Of a DNA stretch of 64,000 nt, positions 20,204 through 33,480 are shown piece after piece; the stretch's first letter is position 1, and every line of letters begins with the position of its first letter. This stretch comes from Lucifuga dentata. Taxonomy: Eukaryota; Chordata; Actinopteri; Ophidiiformes; Bythitidae. The notes below the pieces were generated by a model. It made no database searches. It was not told the origin of the DNA and saw only the letters and a list, made by a program, of their open reading frames with translations. The stretch is from assembly GCA_014773175.1 (NCBI GenBank), contig VXCM01001445.1, positions 1-64,000 on the forward strand, given 5' to 3'. The position numbers and the translations under genes are program-made.

Positions 20204-21547
20204 GAGTAACCTTTGCAAAACGGCACATAAACCGATAAATTCCACTTTACTGGATTAAACAGGATGCAGTCATCTGTCAGGTTGAACAAGCCCACGCAAA
20301 ATTTTCTCACGAATTTTTGTTTTTTTTAAATTGATGCTCTACTTTAGTGGGGAAATCCGTCTTCTGCAGAGAGTTGAGCAGGGCAGCACGGGGCTTTGAA
20401 CCTGCAACCTTCTTTCTGTGAAGCAGCAGCAATAACCACATGCTGCTAAAGACAGGAAGAGAGTAAAGAACTAACAACAACTGGATTTACGTGTTTTATT
20501 TGTCATAAGAGTAGTTTTAGTAGTTTTTTATTGATCAGAATGCAGATTAATTTGTATGTACTGATAATCTATCACAAACTTCATCTATGGCTCTTATTGG
20601 TCACCTGGGTGATGGAGGAGAGTAATTCTCTCTCTTTCTGAAACTGCTTCTCCTGAAGTTTATTCCATTTTTCCCCTAAATGATAAGGGTTTTTTTAGGG
20701 AGTTTTTTGTTTTCTTACAGAGCTCAGGCTGGAAACATCGCCATGTGATATTATTCTATACAAATAACTTTAACGTGATGATCATGGAAAAACTTTTTTT
20801 TGTTTTTAAATAAAGCTGGTGTGGTCCTTGAAATTGAAAATATTTTTTAAAAAGTGACTTATCTTTAAATGTTAAAGAATCATTTTAAAAAAATTCTGCA
20901 CTTGAATCTTGAGTGGCACCAAACCAAACTAGCTTAGAGCATTTTGAGTATCCTGCTAAAATTCAAGCAACGCGCCGATGAAAACCTTCTTTTGCAGAGT
21001 GGAACTGAACAAAGAAGAGAGCAAGACGAAGAGAAATATGAGCAGAGAAAGACGAGATGAGAACGACGAAAAGACAGGTCTAAGTAGCCCGTAATAAAAG
21101 ATAAAAAAGAGACGGGTTTCCTTCATGGAGTGTAAATGGTCTTTCTAATAAAATCTCTACCAGCCTGCTCCTTTTCATGCTAATCTTCAGCCTCGCCATC
21201 AAAATACAGGCCAGCGGAGGGATGGATGTCCTGAAGAAAGCTGCCTTTTATTCCACACCCGATGAAGAGGACATAATAGGACATGGCAGTTGGCAGAACT
21301 CTGGCAGCCTCGCAGCAGAGGAGCAGGAAGCTTCTTTTGATGCTAATTACTGTATAGCGCTTTTTCTGATCCTGATGCAACGCAGCAGAAAGCACAGCTC
21401 GGGTCAGATGAGAGGATGGGCGGAGCTTGGAGTTGTGGAAAGGAGGAAGAAAAAGAGAGGGAAGGGGGGAAAGAGAGAGCACCGAGTCGAAAGAGGAGGT
21501 GTCGGTGTCAAGTTGCAGCTGCTGATGCAACAGAAGAAAAGCCCTCC

Positions 21548-21597
<50 letters not shown>

Positions 21598-22129
21598 AGC
21601 AGTAAAGAAGAATAATGCAGATACAGTGGAAAAGGGAAGAATCGAGGCGTTTTTGGGAGTCCTGCAGAGATAAGATGGAGGCTCGGGCTCCTCCAGGCCT
21701 TCCCCGCCGCTCAGATTTCTGCTGTCAGTCACTGTCTTCCAGCAGCAATGCCGGCCTGAGTATTGCAGCGCAAACCTGAGACCCTTCTCTAAAAATACCT
21801 TTCAAAACACCAAATCTCTGTTTATTCCCATTTGGCAGGCAAAAGGAATACAAGCTTCAACAAACCGATACGCGAGACGCAAAATGCTATTACGCGTCGC
21901 TATCTGGTGGGTTTAATAAGGGGAAAGAAGCTTGAAATTCATATTTGCTATCGGTTAGTTCCAATAAAAAAAAAAATAAAATAAAATAAAACAGCGCTGC
22001 ATAAATCCCATGTGCTTTTCATCATTATTTGGCAGCAGAAGCCTGTTGCAAGCAGAACCTGTTCTAAGGTTTATTTCAAACTGGTGAGCTTGTTTAAAAG
22101 GAACGATGAAAGTATTGCATCGCTTATTC

Positions 22130-22970
22130 ATGTCTGCCATCAAGCACAATGTGCCCTTGATGGATGATAGATGGAGAGTGGGCAGGTCTGCCTAGAATAA
22201 CCAACATCTAATAATGATGCTACCACAGCCAATTATACCGCCGGTGCAACCTGGTACAGTATATCACAACTAATGTCCTTATTACTGCAAAATGCAAACA
22301 CACCAGCACACACACACACTCTTATTTCCTCCTAAATAAGCCATGATTGCTTCTTATGCTGCAGTATATCTGGATGTTACATTTCCGTGTTTTGATCTCG
22401 AACATGCCTGCTCGTAATTACTCATCACCTTTCTACTTTTAACATATGTGCGACTTCTGTCATTTATGTCTTTCTGTGCATGTGTGTGTGTGTGTGTGTG
22501 CGTGTGTGCGTGCGAGGCCAAAGCTGGAGATGAGCTACATTAGGACTTGTGACAAAAGGTCTAATTAATTTCTCTTGCCTAAGGGTTATTCAGGTAAAAC
22601 AATTACACCTGTAATCTATTTTCAAAGGAACTTAACTGTCTTTGCAATTAATGTTATTATCCCTCAGATTCTAATGAAGCAGGAAGCGAGTGAAAGTGCA
22701 GACCAGGTCTCGGTAATGGCACATATCTAGGGGGACTGACTGCGAGTTTGTGCTGCGTGTGCGTGTGCATGGGCCGGTTTTGTGTGTGTGTCAATACTGA
22801 AGTGCTGGTCTCTGTGTGACTCTCATACACACTCTGCTGCAGACAACATTAATAGTGTTCCAAATGCAAAAGAGATTGAGTTTGCCGCAGGATGAATAAA
22901 AATATCACAATGGGCAAGGTCTCTATAATTACTTGGATTCAATTAAGGGCCTTTTGAGCAGGTTGCTTAA
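22130..22970. other. Repeat-poor AT-rich intronic stretch, possible conserved element
   Basis: Unique-looking sequence with several TAATTA/CTAATTAAT motifs of the kind bound by homeodomain proteins, interrupted only by a GT tract. No coding frame or repeat is apparent. Conservation cannot be judged from one sequence. Confidence 0.3.
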
Positions 22971-23399
22971 TAAGCTTTCAGCCTCGTCTCTCCGCTGTGC
23001 AGCCTAATGAGTGTCAGTCAGAGTCAGAGGAGATAATGCTCTCGGCCTCGGGGCCTTCCATTACTCTCTCGCTCTCACCTTCTGCCGCCACGCCTCCAGT
23101 ACGTCTGTGACGGACATGTCTGCCCGCTGACAAACTCACTCGCCACGCCGCACTCTGAATGCACTTACACGTGTTTTGCATGTTGTATAAATTGGCGATT
23201 TTCATTTTGTCTGGCTGATCTCTACGGAGGCCCGAAAGGAGCAAACTACATCAAATTCTGTATATTTGTAGCATCTTAACAACCGGAGGTGTCTCTGTGA
23301 CCTCCAGAGTTACAGCCAGACACGACTCAGACACATTTTAGAATATTTCAGTGCTGACTATAGACAGAAGACCGAATTCATACAATGCAGCATCAGACT

Positions 23400-24365
23400 T
23401 AGCGTGTCAATAAGTGCAGATATCATCGTGTGACCACGTTCCCTCATTCATAAACGCCGGTTACCGGCATCTTTCAGCATTTGCCTTGAAAGAGAAATAG
23501 AAATACTACGGTGTTTCCTTATTTACGTGTCAGGGAGGTGATTCATAGCCCACAGCGTCAAATGAAAAATCGTATGAAATCTGGGCGACATTTCAAACTA
23601 TTTGCCTCACATATGTTAATGATCAATAACTCTGATAGATAAGCCCACTAAGATGATCAGTCAGTTTATGTAAATGGAGTTTTGAGCCAATGGCACACAT
23701 TCTGGTGGTGCTATGCCTCTTCCTCAAGCTTCATCCTCTGCACTCTCTTTCTCTAACACACACACACACACACATGCACATGCAAACACATACACACACA
23801 CCCATGCATCCGGTGTGTGGATCTCTTGTCTCTCATCTCTTAAACTGTGGAGCTCTAAAGCAGTTTGCTGATTTAACTTGTCCGTAGAAATCGTGACTCT
23901 TAAAATTTTAAATATGAAGCAGCTCATTATTAACATCAGTTTTTATCCAAGACTCACCTGATGACAGCGTGTTGCTAACGAGATGATTCCCTGATTTACA
24001 TAAAGGAAGTCAAGTTTATTTGTAGCCTAATATCACATCAATGTCTCAAAGGGCTTTAATGGTTACTGACCAGCCTAAACTCTCTGAGAAGACAAGAAAA
24101 TTCTCTAAAAACTTTATTATATAAGCAAAAAAATGGAAGAAACCTCGGGAGAGGTGATTCAAAGACAGCTTCCCTCTCCTCAAATGGCCAGGTGTGACAT
24201 AGGAGCCACAGGTGTAGAAACAGGTAAATTACAAATACATAAAAACTATGAAACATTAAAACATACTTGAGAGATATGAAGCAGCATACAAGAAAAACAA
24301 CATGTAAAATAACGTAAACAAGCTTTATGAATGACATCAAGTCAATACGGTGATTATTTAGCGTG
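23400..24365. repeat. Interspersed repeat, copy 2, with a later insertion
   Basis: Collinear with 4200-4900 up to about 24003, then resumes at GCTTTATGAATGAC near 24322. The ~310 bases between them match a common fish repeat and are absent from copy 1. This makes the insertion younger than the host repeat. Confidence 0.65.
24008..24320. mobile_element. Fish interspersed repeat inserted in copy 2
   Basis: Contains AAGTTTATTTGTAGCCTAAT, CTCAAAGGGCTTTA and GGAAGAAACCTCGGGAGAG, phrases typical of a very common teleost repeat (from memory). Its class is not assigned here. Confidence 0.6.
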
Positions 24366-24469
24366 ACTCTGATTTTTAGATAAAGTCAAAGCAGTCATCC
24401 TCAAAGTCTGGACTCCGGTCTGGATCCGGACCGAACTACATCTGTCTGCAATCTGAGCAAATTTTACTT

Positions 24470-24735
24470 TTGATATCTATTATTTGTGTTTTCTACGAGA
24501 CGTCGCTGTGACGCAACGAGTCAAAATTCGCCGCTTTCTCCTCGGTAAGCAGGGCTCCAACTGTCCGACTGCTCCATGTCTGTGTGAAAATGTCCCTCTG
24601 CTTTGGTTTGGTCCAATCACATTCAGCGTCCCATCATCTCCATGACAACGATGGGTTGACACNCTCTGCTTTGGTTTGGTCCAATCACATTCAGCGTCCC
24701 ATCATCTCCATGACAACGATGGGTTGACACGGCGT
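24470..24735. mobile_element. Internal hAT fragment with a join artefact
   Basis: Matches the interior of the 17013-18708 element (CAACGAGTCAAAATTC, CATCATCTCCATGACAACGA). Contains a 67-base duplication, 24596-24662 repeated after an N at 24663. Confidence 0.65.
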
Positions 24736-24923
24736 TGGGCTCATTGAGAATTGATGGTGAATAGTTTCGTCAGTATTTAGCTTGACTCGGGGTCGGATTA
24801 GCCATCAGGACTTTTCACGGCCCACAGTCCGCCCCTGGCTTGACTAACCTTAATAAACGGACCTTTGTCTTATTGAAAATTTTCTTCATGGACCTTTAAG
24901 ACTATATTTGAGAACCTGTCATT

Positions 24924-25054
24924 TGTCATTTCCTGTGCAATAAATTGTAAAACAAACAGTGTATTGATGATTTTTTTTTTTTAATCTGNTGTCATTTCCT
25001 GTGCAATAAATTGTAAAACAAACAGTGTATTGATGATTTTTTTTTTTTAATCTG
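24924..25054. repeat. 65-base direct duplication around one N
   Basis: 24924-24988 repeats after N at 24989; assembly-join signature. Confidence 0.85.
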
Positions 25055-25543
25055 GGCGTGGCCTCAGACTTCTGCCTGTAATGTGTATGACGATAAATGT
25101 TTAACATGTTTGGTGTTTGGCGTATTTTGGCTGCAGCAACACGGATGTTATCATCCACAGGAGGAACATCTGAGTCTGTTTATCACAGAGATGCAAAACG
25201 GACTTTTTTTTGCCTTTGATGCTGCTGCCAAACACATTGATCCAGCCTCAGAGCGAGTATTAAAAATCCTCTGGCTTTGGCTGTAATTTGTTATTTATAC
25301 TGTAAATACGAGCTTTGAAATTGTGTTTAATTTCTAAGTTTGAGACGTTGTGAACGGACAGACATGTTGATGCTGCTCGGCTTTCTGAGCTTCAGGCGTT
25401 CGAGCGGGGGGTTCACCGAATGATCCATACTGTCTATGTGTGTGTGTGTGTGTGTGTGTGTTACATCCTGAGACTGTATCCCAGCGTGAGAAAATCAATG
25501 AGACCAGTGTAACAGCAACCAGCCAACCAGCATCTGCACAAAT

Positions 25544-25544
<1 letters not shown>

Positions 25545-25602
<58 letters not shown>
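25545..25602. repeat. (CA)n microsatellite
   Basis: About 29 uninterrupted CA units, among the longest in the window. Confidence 0.95.
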
Positions 25603-25605
<3 letters not shown>

Positions 25606-26343
25606 ACACAAGTGCACACTCCTCTTTCTCACACATCTCTTTTTCCCACATACGTACACTTACACACACTTTCCTCACACTCTCTCTCTCTCTCTCTACA
25701 CGCAGTCTGGAATATTGATGTGCTTTTTAAGAGCCTTCCTTTCCGTCTGTGTCACATTCCATCCATCTACACACCATTTCCACCTCACATCCACACACAA
25801 TCAAAACAATTCACGCTAACTCTCCTTTCATTCGGGGTTTATACGATCACCGCTCGGCTCAGACGGCGTTCCACCGGTGCCGCATTTCATCATCTGCACA
25901 TTATAATGAGGCAAAGTGCCGTTCTACTGTATGTCAGTTTGTATCATTCCAAATCGTTAATATATCCGCTGTTCTGCGCCGAGTGAAATATTATTCTGAA
26001 ACGGCGGCGTACTTCGTTAAGGCGGGAACGCCGCCGACGGAACGTTTCTTCTCTGGGCCTCAACGCTTTCATCCCATCCGGAGGAAGAGGCGCATGTACA
26101 GATATAAAGCGGATATAAGGCAAAGAATGTAAAGGTGGAGTGTGAGCGCGTGCACATACACACACGTGCATACACACGTGCACGCTCATCAGCTTGAGGT
26201 TGATTATCACACTGTGATTGACAAATTAATGTAGCACTAATTAGAGAGGCTTTTATGGGAGGACAACTGAGAGGAGCTCCTGGTGAAACTGCAGGAGATG
26301 GAACATAAAACACACACACACACACAGCCTGACAAGACACCAG

Positions 26344-26377
<34 letters not shown>

Positions 26378-26871
26378 CACAACTTGTCAATTAGCGTCCT
26401 TTGCTGTGCTGCACCTCGTTTGGCAGATCAGAATTCTGCAGCTCCGGATGCGATAATTCGGCGTGTGGCGGATAAATCAAAGAGGAAGCGTGTCTGCATG
26501 GCATTGAAGCTGACATAAAAACAACAACAGTAAAAATACATGAACACGTGAAGATTATTACCTTCCAATCCTCCACAGAGCAGCATTTCATCTAGGTCAT
26601 CAAGTTCTACCAAACAAACAGAAATGTCGTTCTGCAGATATCCGTCTGCTCGTCGCGGCGTTCATATCAGCGGATCGAGACGAAAACTAATTTAGTTCAA
26701 CGGATAAAAAAACATTTTGCTTCATTACTGGTTTTTTTGGACAAAAATCAGATGCGGCATGAAAAGGAATTTTATTGTAAACTTGCTGCTTGTGTCACTT
26801 TTATGAGCGTGGAGAAGATTTCATTCTGGATGAACATCCTTCAAACAGATTGCTATCCACTAATCATCCTG

Positions 26872-27028
26872 CTCTCTCTCTCTCCCTTTCTCTGTCTCTC
26901 CCCCCCTCTCTCTCTCTCTCTCTCCCTCCCTCCCTCTCTCCCCGTCTCTCTCCCTATTCCCTCTCTCCCACCCCTCTCTCTCTCTCTCNCCCCCCTCTCC
27001 CTCCCTCTCTCTGTCTCCCTCTTCCCCT
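26872..27028. repeat. CT/CCCT-rich tract with N
   Basis: Pyrimidine-only stretch of CTCTCT, CCCTCC and CCCC blocks with N at 26989; purine-rich on the gene strand. Confidence 0.85.
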
Positions 27029-27316
27029 CCACTGTGTCATCTTTTCATCCTGTCCTCCTTGGCGGTGTAATCTGGGGGATTGTGTGGTCTCTTGGTGTGA
27101 GAGGTGATGGCTGCAGTAGGATGAGTGTGATAATCTGGATTACAGCCTAATCTCTAATCTCTGCGGCCCGCCCTGCCTGGGGACCGCCTCCGCCGCGCCA
27201 CATTCATTCATCAACAGCTTAGCTTTGCCCATTTTGATTTCTCGGCATTCATCAAAGCAGCAGAAGCAGGAAACAATAGATTGTGGTGATGTAACACCCA
27301 GAACTGAATAGCGTGA

Positions 27317-27447
27317 CCCGCCCGTGCATTACTGGAGGATTTGGCCGTGATGAGAGCGTTAATCCCGCGGATGTGAGGATTNCCCGCCCGTGCATTACTG
27401 GAGGATTTGGCCGTGATGAGAGCGTTAATCCCGCGGATGTGAGGATT
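27317..27447. repeat. 65-base direct duplication around one N
   Basis: 27317-27381 repeats after N at 27382; assembly-join signature. Confidence 0.85.
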
Positions 27448-28405
27448 CGTCAGGAATAGTTGCTTTGGGGACGTCCCAGGTTGCTGAAATTGCAGTGAGT
27501 TGCAGTTTGTGCATAGAAGTGCTGAACGTGGAGTCAGGCGGCGGCGGCTAATGTAATATCATCAGGCTGAGGTGGAGCGTGAAGGTTGCTGCGTCCTGCC
27601 TGACTTCGTGACCTGGAACACTCACAATTAATGTCGCGTATCACAGGGTTAAATTGGTGTTCATAATTCCTCTGGCCAGCGGAGAGGGACGGCGGCGGAA
27701 AGGCCATTCCAGTCACGTATGAGCTTAGAGAGAACATGATTAACCAATTACCTGGCCGTCCTAATGAATGAGTAATCAGCTGAAGGCTGGACTCTGACGT
27801 CTGGCATCCTAATGGAACTTTCTGCGTTCATGCAGGCGAAGCTCCTGATGCAACACAACCTGATTTACATTCATGCCAACAGATGGAAGTCTCAACGTAT
27901 TCCAGTCATCATGTTGAAATGTTAATATTTACATTTCCGGAAAGACTTTCCATCCTGCTGTCATTTTAATAATTGTAGTTCCATTAAATTGCTGCAGTAA
28001 AATTGTTTGATTGTCCTTGCAGGATTTATATTTTAAATATTAGATATAAAATGTGTATAAAGTGAGGCGGTAGTAAAACAAGGAGTTAGTGTTCACATTT
28101 CCCGGTGTGTGTGTGTGTGTGCATAGAATTAGCCCAGCTTTTACTGGCGGCGTATTAAAATATACAAGCCGACACCAGTGGAATTTTTTCTGCACACTGT
28201 CCTTGTTGCTTGTAAACGACTATAAAAATACTTTGGTGAAATAAAAGTATTCAAATAAAAGTGTTCATTCAACTCATTTTATATTTAGCATATCACCAGG
28301 GAAAAAGCTAGTGCTAGCAAGACAATCCAGCTTATTTTATGCTTGATTTGGAACATGTATGTGATTATGGTTTGTTTATGTTTATTTATGAGATGGAAGG
28401 TTTTT

Positions 28406-28406
<1 letters not shown>

Positions 28407-28438
<32 letters not shown>

Positions 28439-28457
28439 TGGGTGCACATGCATAGCN

Positions 28458-28495
<38 letters not shown>

Positions 28496-28513
28496 TGGGT
28501 GCACATGCATAGC
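28407..28513. repeat. Duplicated (GT)n segment around one N
   Basis: A GT tract plus CTGGGTGCACATGCATAGC appears twice with N at 28457. The second copy has a longer GT run, as expected when two reads of one microsatellite fail to merge. Confidence 0.8.
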
Positions 28514-28621
28514 CATGTAAGTTTGACAACATGTACCGCTGCAGCAAAGTGATGCTGGACACCGTGACGATAGTAAACTGGGTCACGAAGCCTAATTCAG
28601 GCAATGACATGCAGAACAGGT

Positions 28622-28838
28622 ACGATATATTTTTGCGTACCTGTTAGCAGGTGAAACATTGAATTTTAAGGTGTGTGCATCACCTGAACATTTGATTTTG
28701 AAACATTACGGGATTTGGCTAAAATAAAGAGAAAACTAAAATACGGTTTTATGTTTTGGAACGTGGTTGTCAGTAACGTAACGCATATTCATGTAGTATT
28801 TATTGGGCTCACAGAAAACCACAGGTATGGTCCTTTAA
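28622..28838 (+). mobile_element. TTAA-family right-end fragment
   Basis: Diverged right part of the foldback family (GAACATTTGATTTTGAAA, TTGTCAGTAACGTAACGC), ending GGTATGGTCCTTTAA at 28838. The left terminus is absent. Confidence 0.7.
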
Positions 28839-29215
28839 CTTTTTTATTTTAAACCAGGTATTCGGAGCGCTAAGTAAATGTGAATACCATGTCAAGAAAA
28901 TTGTGGAAAAGGTGCCTCAATGATGACTGAAATTCATCACACACCACATATTATGACACGTCGCCACCACTGAGGATGCATCCTGGTGCAGATCCCACAC
29001 CTGGATACATGGGGAAGGTTGCATCAGGAAAGAAAACCTACGCTAAAGCAAACATGCGGATCACAAGTCGGATTTCCATGCCGGATCGGTCAAGGTCTGG
29101 GCTGGCCAGGGTGGAAACAACACTACCATCTACCATCTATTACTACTGGTTGCTATTCAGAGGACAAGCAGAGATGGAAAAAGATGAGCTGCTGTGGCGA
29201 CCCCTAACAGGAGCA

Positions 29216-29287
29216 GCAGGAAGAAGAAGAAGAAGAAGAAGAAGAAGGAGGAGGAGGAGGAGGAGGAGGAGGAAGAGAAGCAGAAGA
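29216..29287. repeat. GAA/GGA trinucleotide tract
   Basis: About 8 GAA/AGA units then about 9 GGA units and more GAA; purine-only on the plus strand, able in principle to form triplex structures. Confidence 0.9.
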
Positions 29288-30233
29288 AGAATCTCGCAAG
29301 AAACTTCAGCATTATAAATTTCCAAATGTGTATTTTTTTGTCTGGTTTGGTGTTGATAAAAGTCATCATGGTGCATCAAACTGTCCAACAAAGTAGAGTC
29401 CAGGACCCAGTTTTAGGCCCATACCTGGCCCAGCCCTGCACCGTTCTATCCGAACCCGGCCCAAAGCCTTAGACTTAATGAAATTCTCGGTCCCAGTCCA
29501 ACCCGAGGCCTGCGGTNTTTTTTTTTTTTTTTCCTCAGAATTGGAAGTTTGGCTCTTTTCAAACTAAAAGTATCATCTGTCAGCTGCTGTAGTGTTCAGA
29601 AAATAGCGATGGCTGCAGTTTCTGAGCACCAACATGTGAGGCAACATCAGGAGGCGTGTTATGATGTGTGTGTGTGTGTGTGAGTGTGTGAGTGAGTGTG
29701 TGAGTGTGGGAGGGGGGATTGAGATGGAGTGATATCGTCTTATGAAGTTTTTTTTTTTGTTTCATCTATCAGTGCACAAACTTAAAGCGACAACAAAATC
29801 CTTCACACAATACAATTCACATAATGTAGTGCACACCAATAAAAGAAAGGGAGCAGGGAGGAGTAAAACTTATAGTACCTGCTCCTGATTACAACAGTTT
29901 TGTGATAGATGGCTTAAATTTATATGTTTGTGTTGTCTTTGAAAATAGCTCGTGAGTTTGGACGTCCGTGTCTTTTAGGTTGTTACAGGGAGAATCACTG
30001 CAGACGTGTTCACGTTTCACCTGCAATCAAACTGTCTCAGCAACAGAAGGTGAAGAGTTCTGCAGTCCTATTTGTACCTTCTGGAACCTTCTCTCTGACT
30101 GATACTGCTCCCAAATCTCTGTCTAACTTTACTTCATTTATTCGTTTTTTAACAACACCCCCAGCAACTCTACTTTCTACATTATGTGCAGGAGCATGAG
30201 CATGTGTGTTCTCATGTGTGTGTGTCAGCTCAC

Positions 30234-30407
30234 CTCTGTCACCGGCAAGTGTGTTTTCTGGGTCGAGTGTGTCCAGCAGGTGGACGGAGCTGGTCGGACT
30301 CATCTTGCCGTGGTCCTCCTGTTGATGGTCCACTGAGCTCAGGCCGTTCTCATACAGCTGGCTCTCACCGTGCCGCAGATGCCAGGTCAGACCTAACAGG
30401 TGGACGG
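30234..30407 (-). CDS. tenm2: Teneurin-2 exon: extracellular juxtamembrane linker
   Basis: 174 bases, 57 codons plus split bases, beginning AVHLLGLTWHLRHGESQLYE and ending DPENTLAGDR. The AVHLxGLTWxL...LYENG pattern is the conserved segment just outside the membrane in teneurin-2. The donor is gtgagct. The acceptor is unusual: apart from the tag the upstream 17 bases are an uninterrupted TG repeat, followed by more TG-rich sequence, with no normal polypyrimidine tract. Start and end are both phase 1, so skipping this exon would keep the frame. The distal linker part (HHQQEDHGKM-type sequence, acidic and polar) is poorly conserved in the family, consistent with a flexible spacer. Confidence 0.93.
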
Positions 30408-30445
30408 CTACACACACACACACACACGTACACGCACATGCACAC
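30408..30445. repeat. tenm2: CA-rich tract forming the 30407 exon's 3' splice-site tract
   Basis: On the gene strand, TG repeats run to tag and the exon start, with interruptions ACG and GCA further upstream. Confidence 0.93.
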
Positions 30446-30579
30446 AGTGAGACAAAGAGACAGATAGGAGACATAGATCAATATTCAAAGCATGCAGAGG
30501 TGTGTCTGAATCTTCCCTAATGCTCATCACAGAGTTTATGCACTGATTAGTGCTCAGCAAGGCGGTGGACAATTAGCTA

Positions 30580-30582
<3 letters not shown>

Positions 30583-30628
<46 letters not shown>
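30583..30628. repeat. (CA)n microsatellite
   Basis: About 23 CA units. Confidence 0.95.
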
Positions 30629-30629
<1 letters not shown>

Positions 30630-31405
30630 CAGTGCATGCACGCACACATGCATGCATGAACACAGAGAATGGCAGAGGTTGGCAATTAAGGCAGATCTTC
30701 AGAGCTGAGCCCTGGGCTGGTATTAAAGCGCTAACACAGTCTTTTATGCATGACTAATGATGCTTTGAAAGCTGCTGTGGATTCACAATCCATATGGGCC
30801 TTTTAAAGAACAAAGTGTGAGGGAGTGTTCCGGATCCCTCTCCCCCTTATAAACCTGTTTACGAGGACAACAATCCAAAATGCTGTTAAATTAAAAGAAA
30901 AAAAAAAGTAACACCTGCCCATTAAGGAAATTAGTGTCTTGCAGCTCTGTCAATAAAATGCTCACCTTGCTGACCAATCGTTCGGTTCTAAGGTCCCAGA
31001 ATACCTCAAAAGACCGACCAATCACAGAGCAGGTTGGCGAATACGTCCTAGAACATCACGTGTTGTAGAATTCTTAAGCACAGGAGTTCTTTTTATGCCA
31101 CTCCTCGCCAGCAGGCGGCGCAGAATAAAACAAATCACCTGTTGCTAAAGGCTTACAAGAGTCAGCTAGTGGCTATATTTTATTTAGCGATAAAAGGAAG
31201 GGGAAAAAAATGGAAGAATCAGAGAAGAAAGGAAGATGGAGGATTTTGTCTGTTTATTTGACAAATACAGGCTTTAGATGAAGCAGTAATGAAAGCTGAG
31301 CTGGCTGACGGCTCCATGATGATATTTAGAGGCTGAGAGCTACGAAAGACAAGAGTTCACCTTGGGTCCCGGAACAAAGACCACCAAAAGAGCCTGAACC
31401 ATGTC

Positions 31406-31890
31406 TTAAAGGACCCATCAATGATTCTGCATGTTTAAGCCAAGAAATATTACCTGCATACAGTTTATGAGACTGACAGCTATTTTCAAAACCTAAAATC
31501 AGATTGTATTTTTCCTAATATTTTGCCAAATCCCTTAATCTTTCAAAATCAAATGTTCAGGTGACACACACATCTTAAAATTAAATTTTTCATCTGCTAA
31601 TACGTACTGTACGTCCGAATGCAGAAAGGACGGTCATTATTAATTTCTTGGAAAAAATCGTCTTTGCTTAGGACTATATTCCCTGGCGGAGACATAATTT
31701 TTTTTTCTATGTGGCTCCATGTTGGATCGTTTAAATTAAGTAATTTGATTAAAAAATAAGAACGGTGTTTGGTTCACTGTGATGGATTACGCATCTCAAG
31801 CATGTTTGAAGTTGTTTCAAGTTGATTTTAATAACATTCTGGAATAAACTGAAACCAAATCTAACATGTAACATGTATGAAATATACTTA
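31406..31890 (-). mobile_element. Diverged member of the TTAA foldback family
   Basis: TTAAAGGACCCATCAATGA, then AATCTTTCAAAATCAAATG, CACACATCTTAAAATTAAA and GGACTATATTCCCTGGCGG follow the family order with about one in four bases changed. The far terminus is not recognised. It is an older subfamily. Confidence 0.65.
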
Positions 31891-32946
31891 GGCCTTGAGA
31901 TTTTATGCCAACACTCCTTTAGTTTTCTAGCCAAAAGAGAATCTAAAAAAGGTAATGTCCCTTTGCTGATAGAAAACAAAGCAAATTCAATAAATCATTG
32001 CACTTTTTCCCTGACACGTTTGGCAGATCAAACACAAGCAAAGACAGAAAGTTGCTCGGCGCTGGTGGCAGTTAGAGGCTGCCTGCCGCTCGCAGATCAA
32101 GGTAAGGAACTTCAGATGACTTCAAACATCTCGACTGTCTGTCTTCTATCTGCTGATTGCTGACACTAAGAAAAGCTCCTGACACACACTGGCAAAATGG
32201 CTGCTTAGAAAAACAAAATCACACTCGCACAAGTACAGAACGCTGATAAAAAGTGCACAAATGCAACCATTTTCACATATGCGTACACTCGCAAACCCCA
32301 ATACCCAGTGTGTGAGGATTAGCTAATTGAAACTCCAAATAGTTCAAAGCTCTTTGCAGTCACTTTCCATTGCAGCAGCATTGAAAAAGACAATTTCCTG
32401 TTAAAAAAAATTAAAAAATACAGGAAATCTGCAATGAGCTCTGAGAGTTGAAGCCAATTTGGTCCCACGATCCACTGTGGCATCTGTGGGGATCAGCAAA
32501 TCATAATTTTTCAACATTTCAACTTCTGACTCGCCACTGTTGGCGTAGCTATCTAACGCACAATACGAGCTCTTCAAAGCAGAACGCTGGCGATTAGGAG
32601 GCCGCGAGGGAGACGCCATGCATCATTTACTTCATGCTAATTGAACTGTCAGCCTGTGACGAGACCAGACATGGACACGCAAAGACTCTCCACATCAGCG
32701 TGACTCACTCAGTTTCAAAATATCTCCTTTACTGTACTTTTCATATTTTTACCCCTGAAAGAGGCGCTGAGGGGGGATTTTCTCATTAATACGGCGCTGT
32801 GAAATAAGTTGTGATATAAAATTCTAAGACTAAACTATAACCTAAATATTCTGCTGCTACATTTAGTTTTTATTGTAGGTTTCTGCATCTTTACCAGGTA
32901 GATGTGGAAAATAAAATACACTTGGCAAAACATATTTGCAATTTAC

Positions 32947-33480
32947 TTAAAGGACCATACCATCCATTTTGCATGTTTGAGCCTAATATATTCAGTTTTC
33001 ATACATGTTACGTTACTATTTGCAAAATCTCTTAATCTTTCAAAATCAAATATTCAAGTGATACACCCACCTTAAAAATCCATGTTTCTCCTGCTAATAG
33101 TTACACAGCCTTATGAAGTCACGGTCCTTTAAATTTTTCCATAAACGCAGGTCTTCTTTTGGGACTATATTCCCCGGTGGAGGCATACATTCACTCCACG
33201 CTTTTTATTATTGAGCTTAAGGTTAAAATTACATAACTTCTAATAAAAAACCTGAATACACGTCTTGTTGGTGATGATGGATTACCTATCCCAAGAACGT
33301 TTCAAGTATCAACAAGTTGATTTTAATAGAGAATGAACTGACACCAATGGAGGTCTGGAAGGTAGGAAAAACATTTTAAATTCACCGTTCCAGTAGTATG
33401 CTTTGGGAAATGACTGTCAGTAATGTTACATGTATGAAAATTGAATATATTAGACTCAAACATGTAAAATGGTCCTTTAA
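32947..33480 (-). mobile_element. TTAA foldback MITE, copy F (reverse)
   Basis: TTAA at both ends (32947-32950, 33477-33480), core reversed. The left terminal repeat is shortened: it jumps from GTTACGTTACT to TTTGCAAAATCTC. Confidence 0.9.

Larger units (their letters stand above)
18709..30233 (-). other. tenm2: Intron between linker exons, distal part
   Basis: 11.5 kb without coding sequence. Repeat-poor stretches: 18720-19620 (except GT at about 19042-19071), 20210-23380 (except CT at about 21556-21592 and GT at about 22482-22510), 25060-25440, 25700-26300 and 27030-28300. Repeats are listed separately. Open frames here are short and unlike known proteins. Confidence 0.7.
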
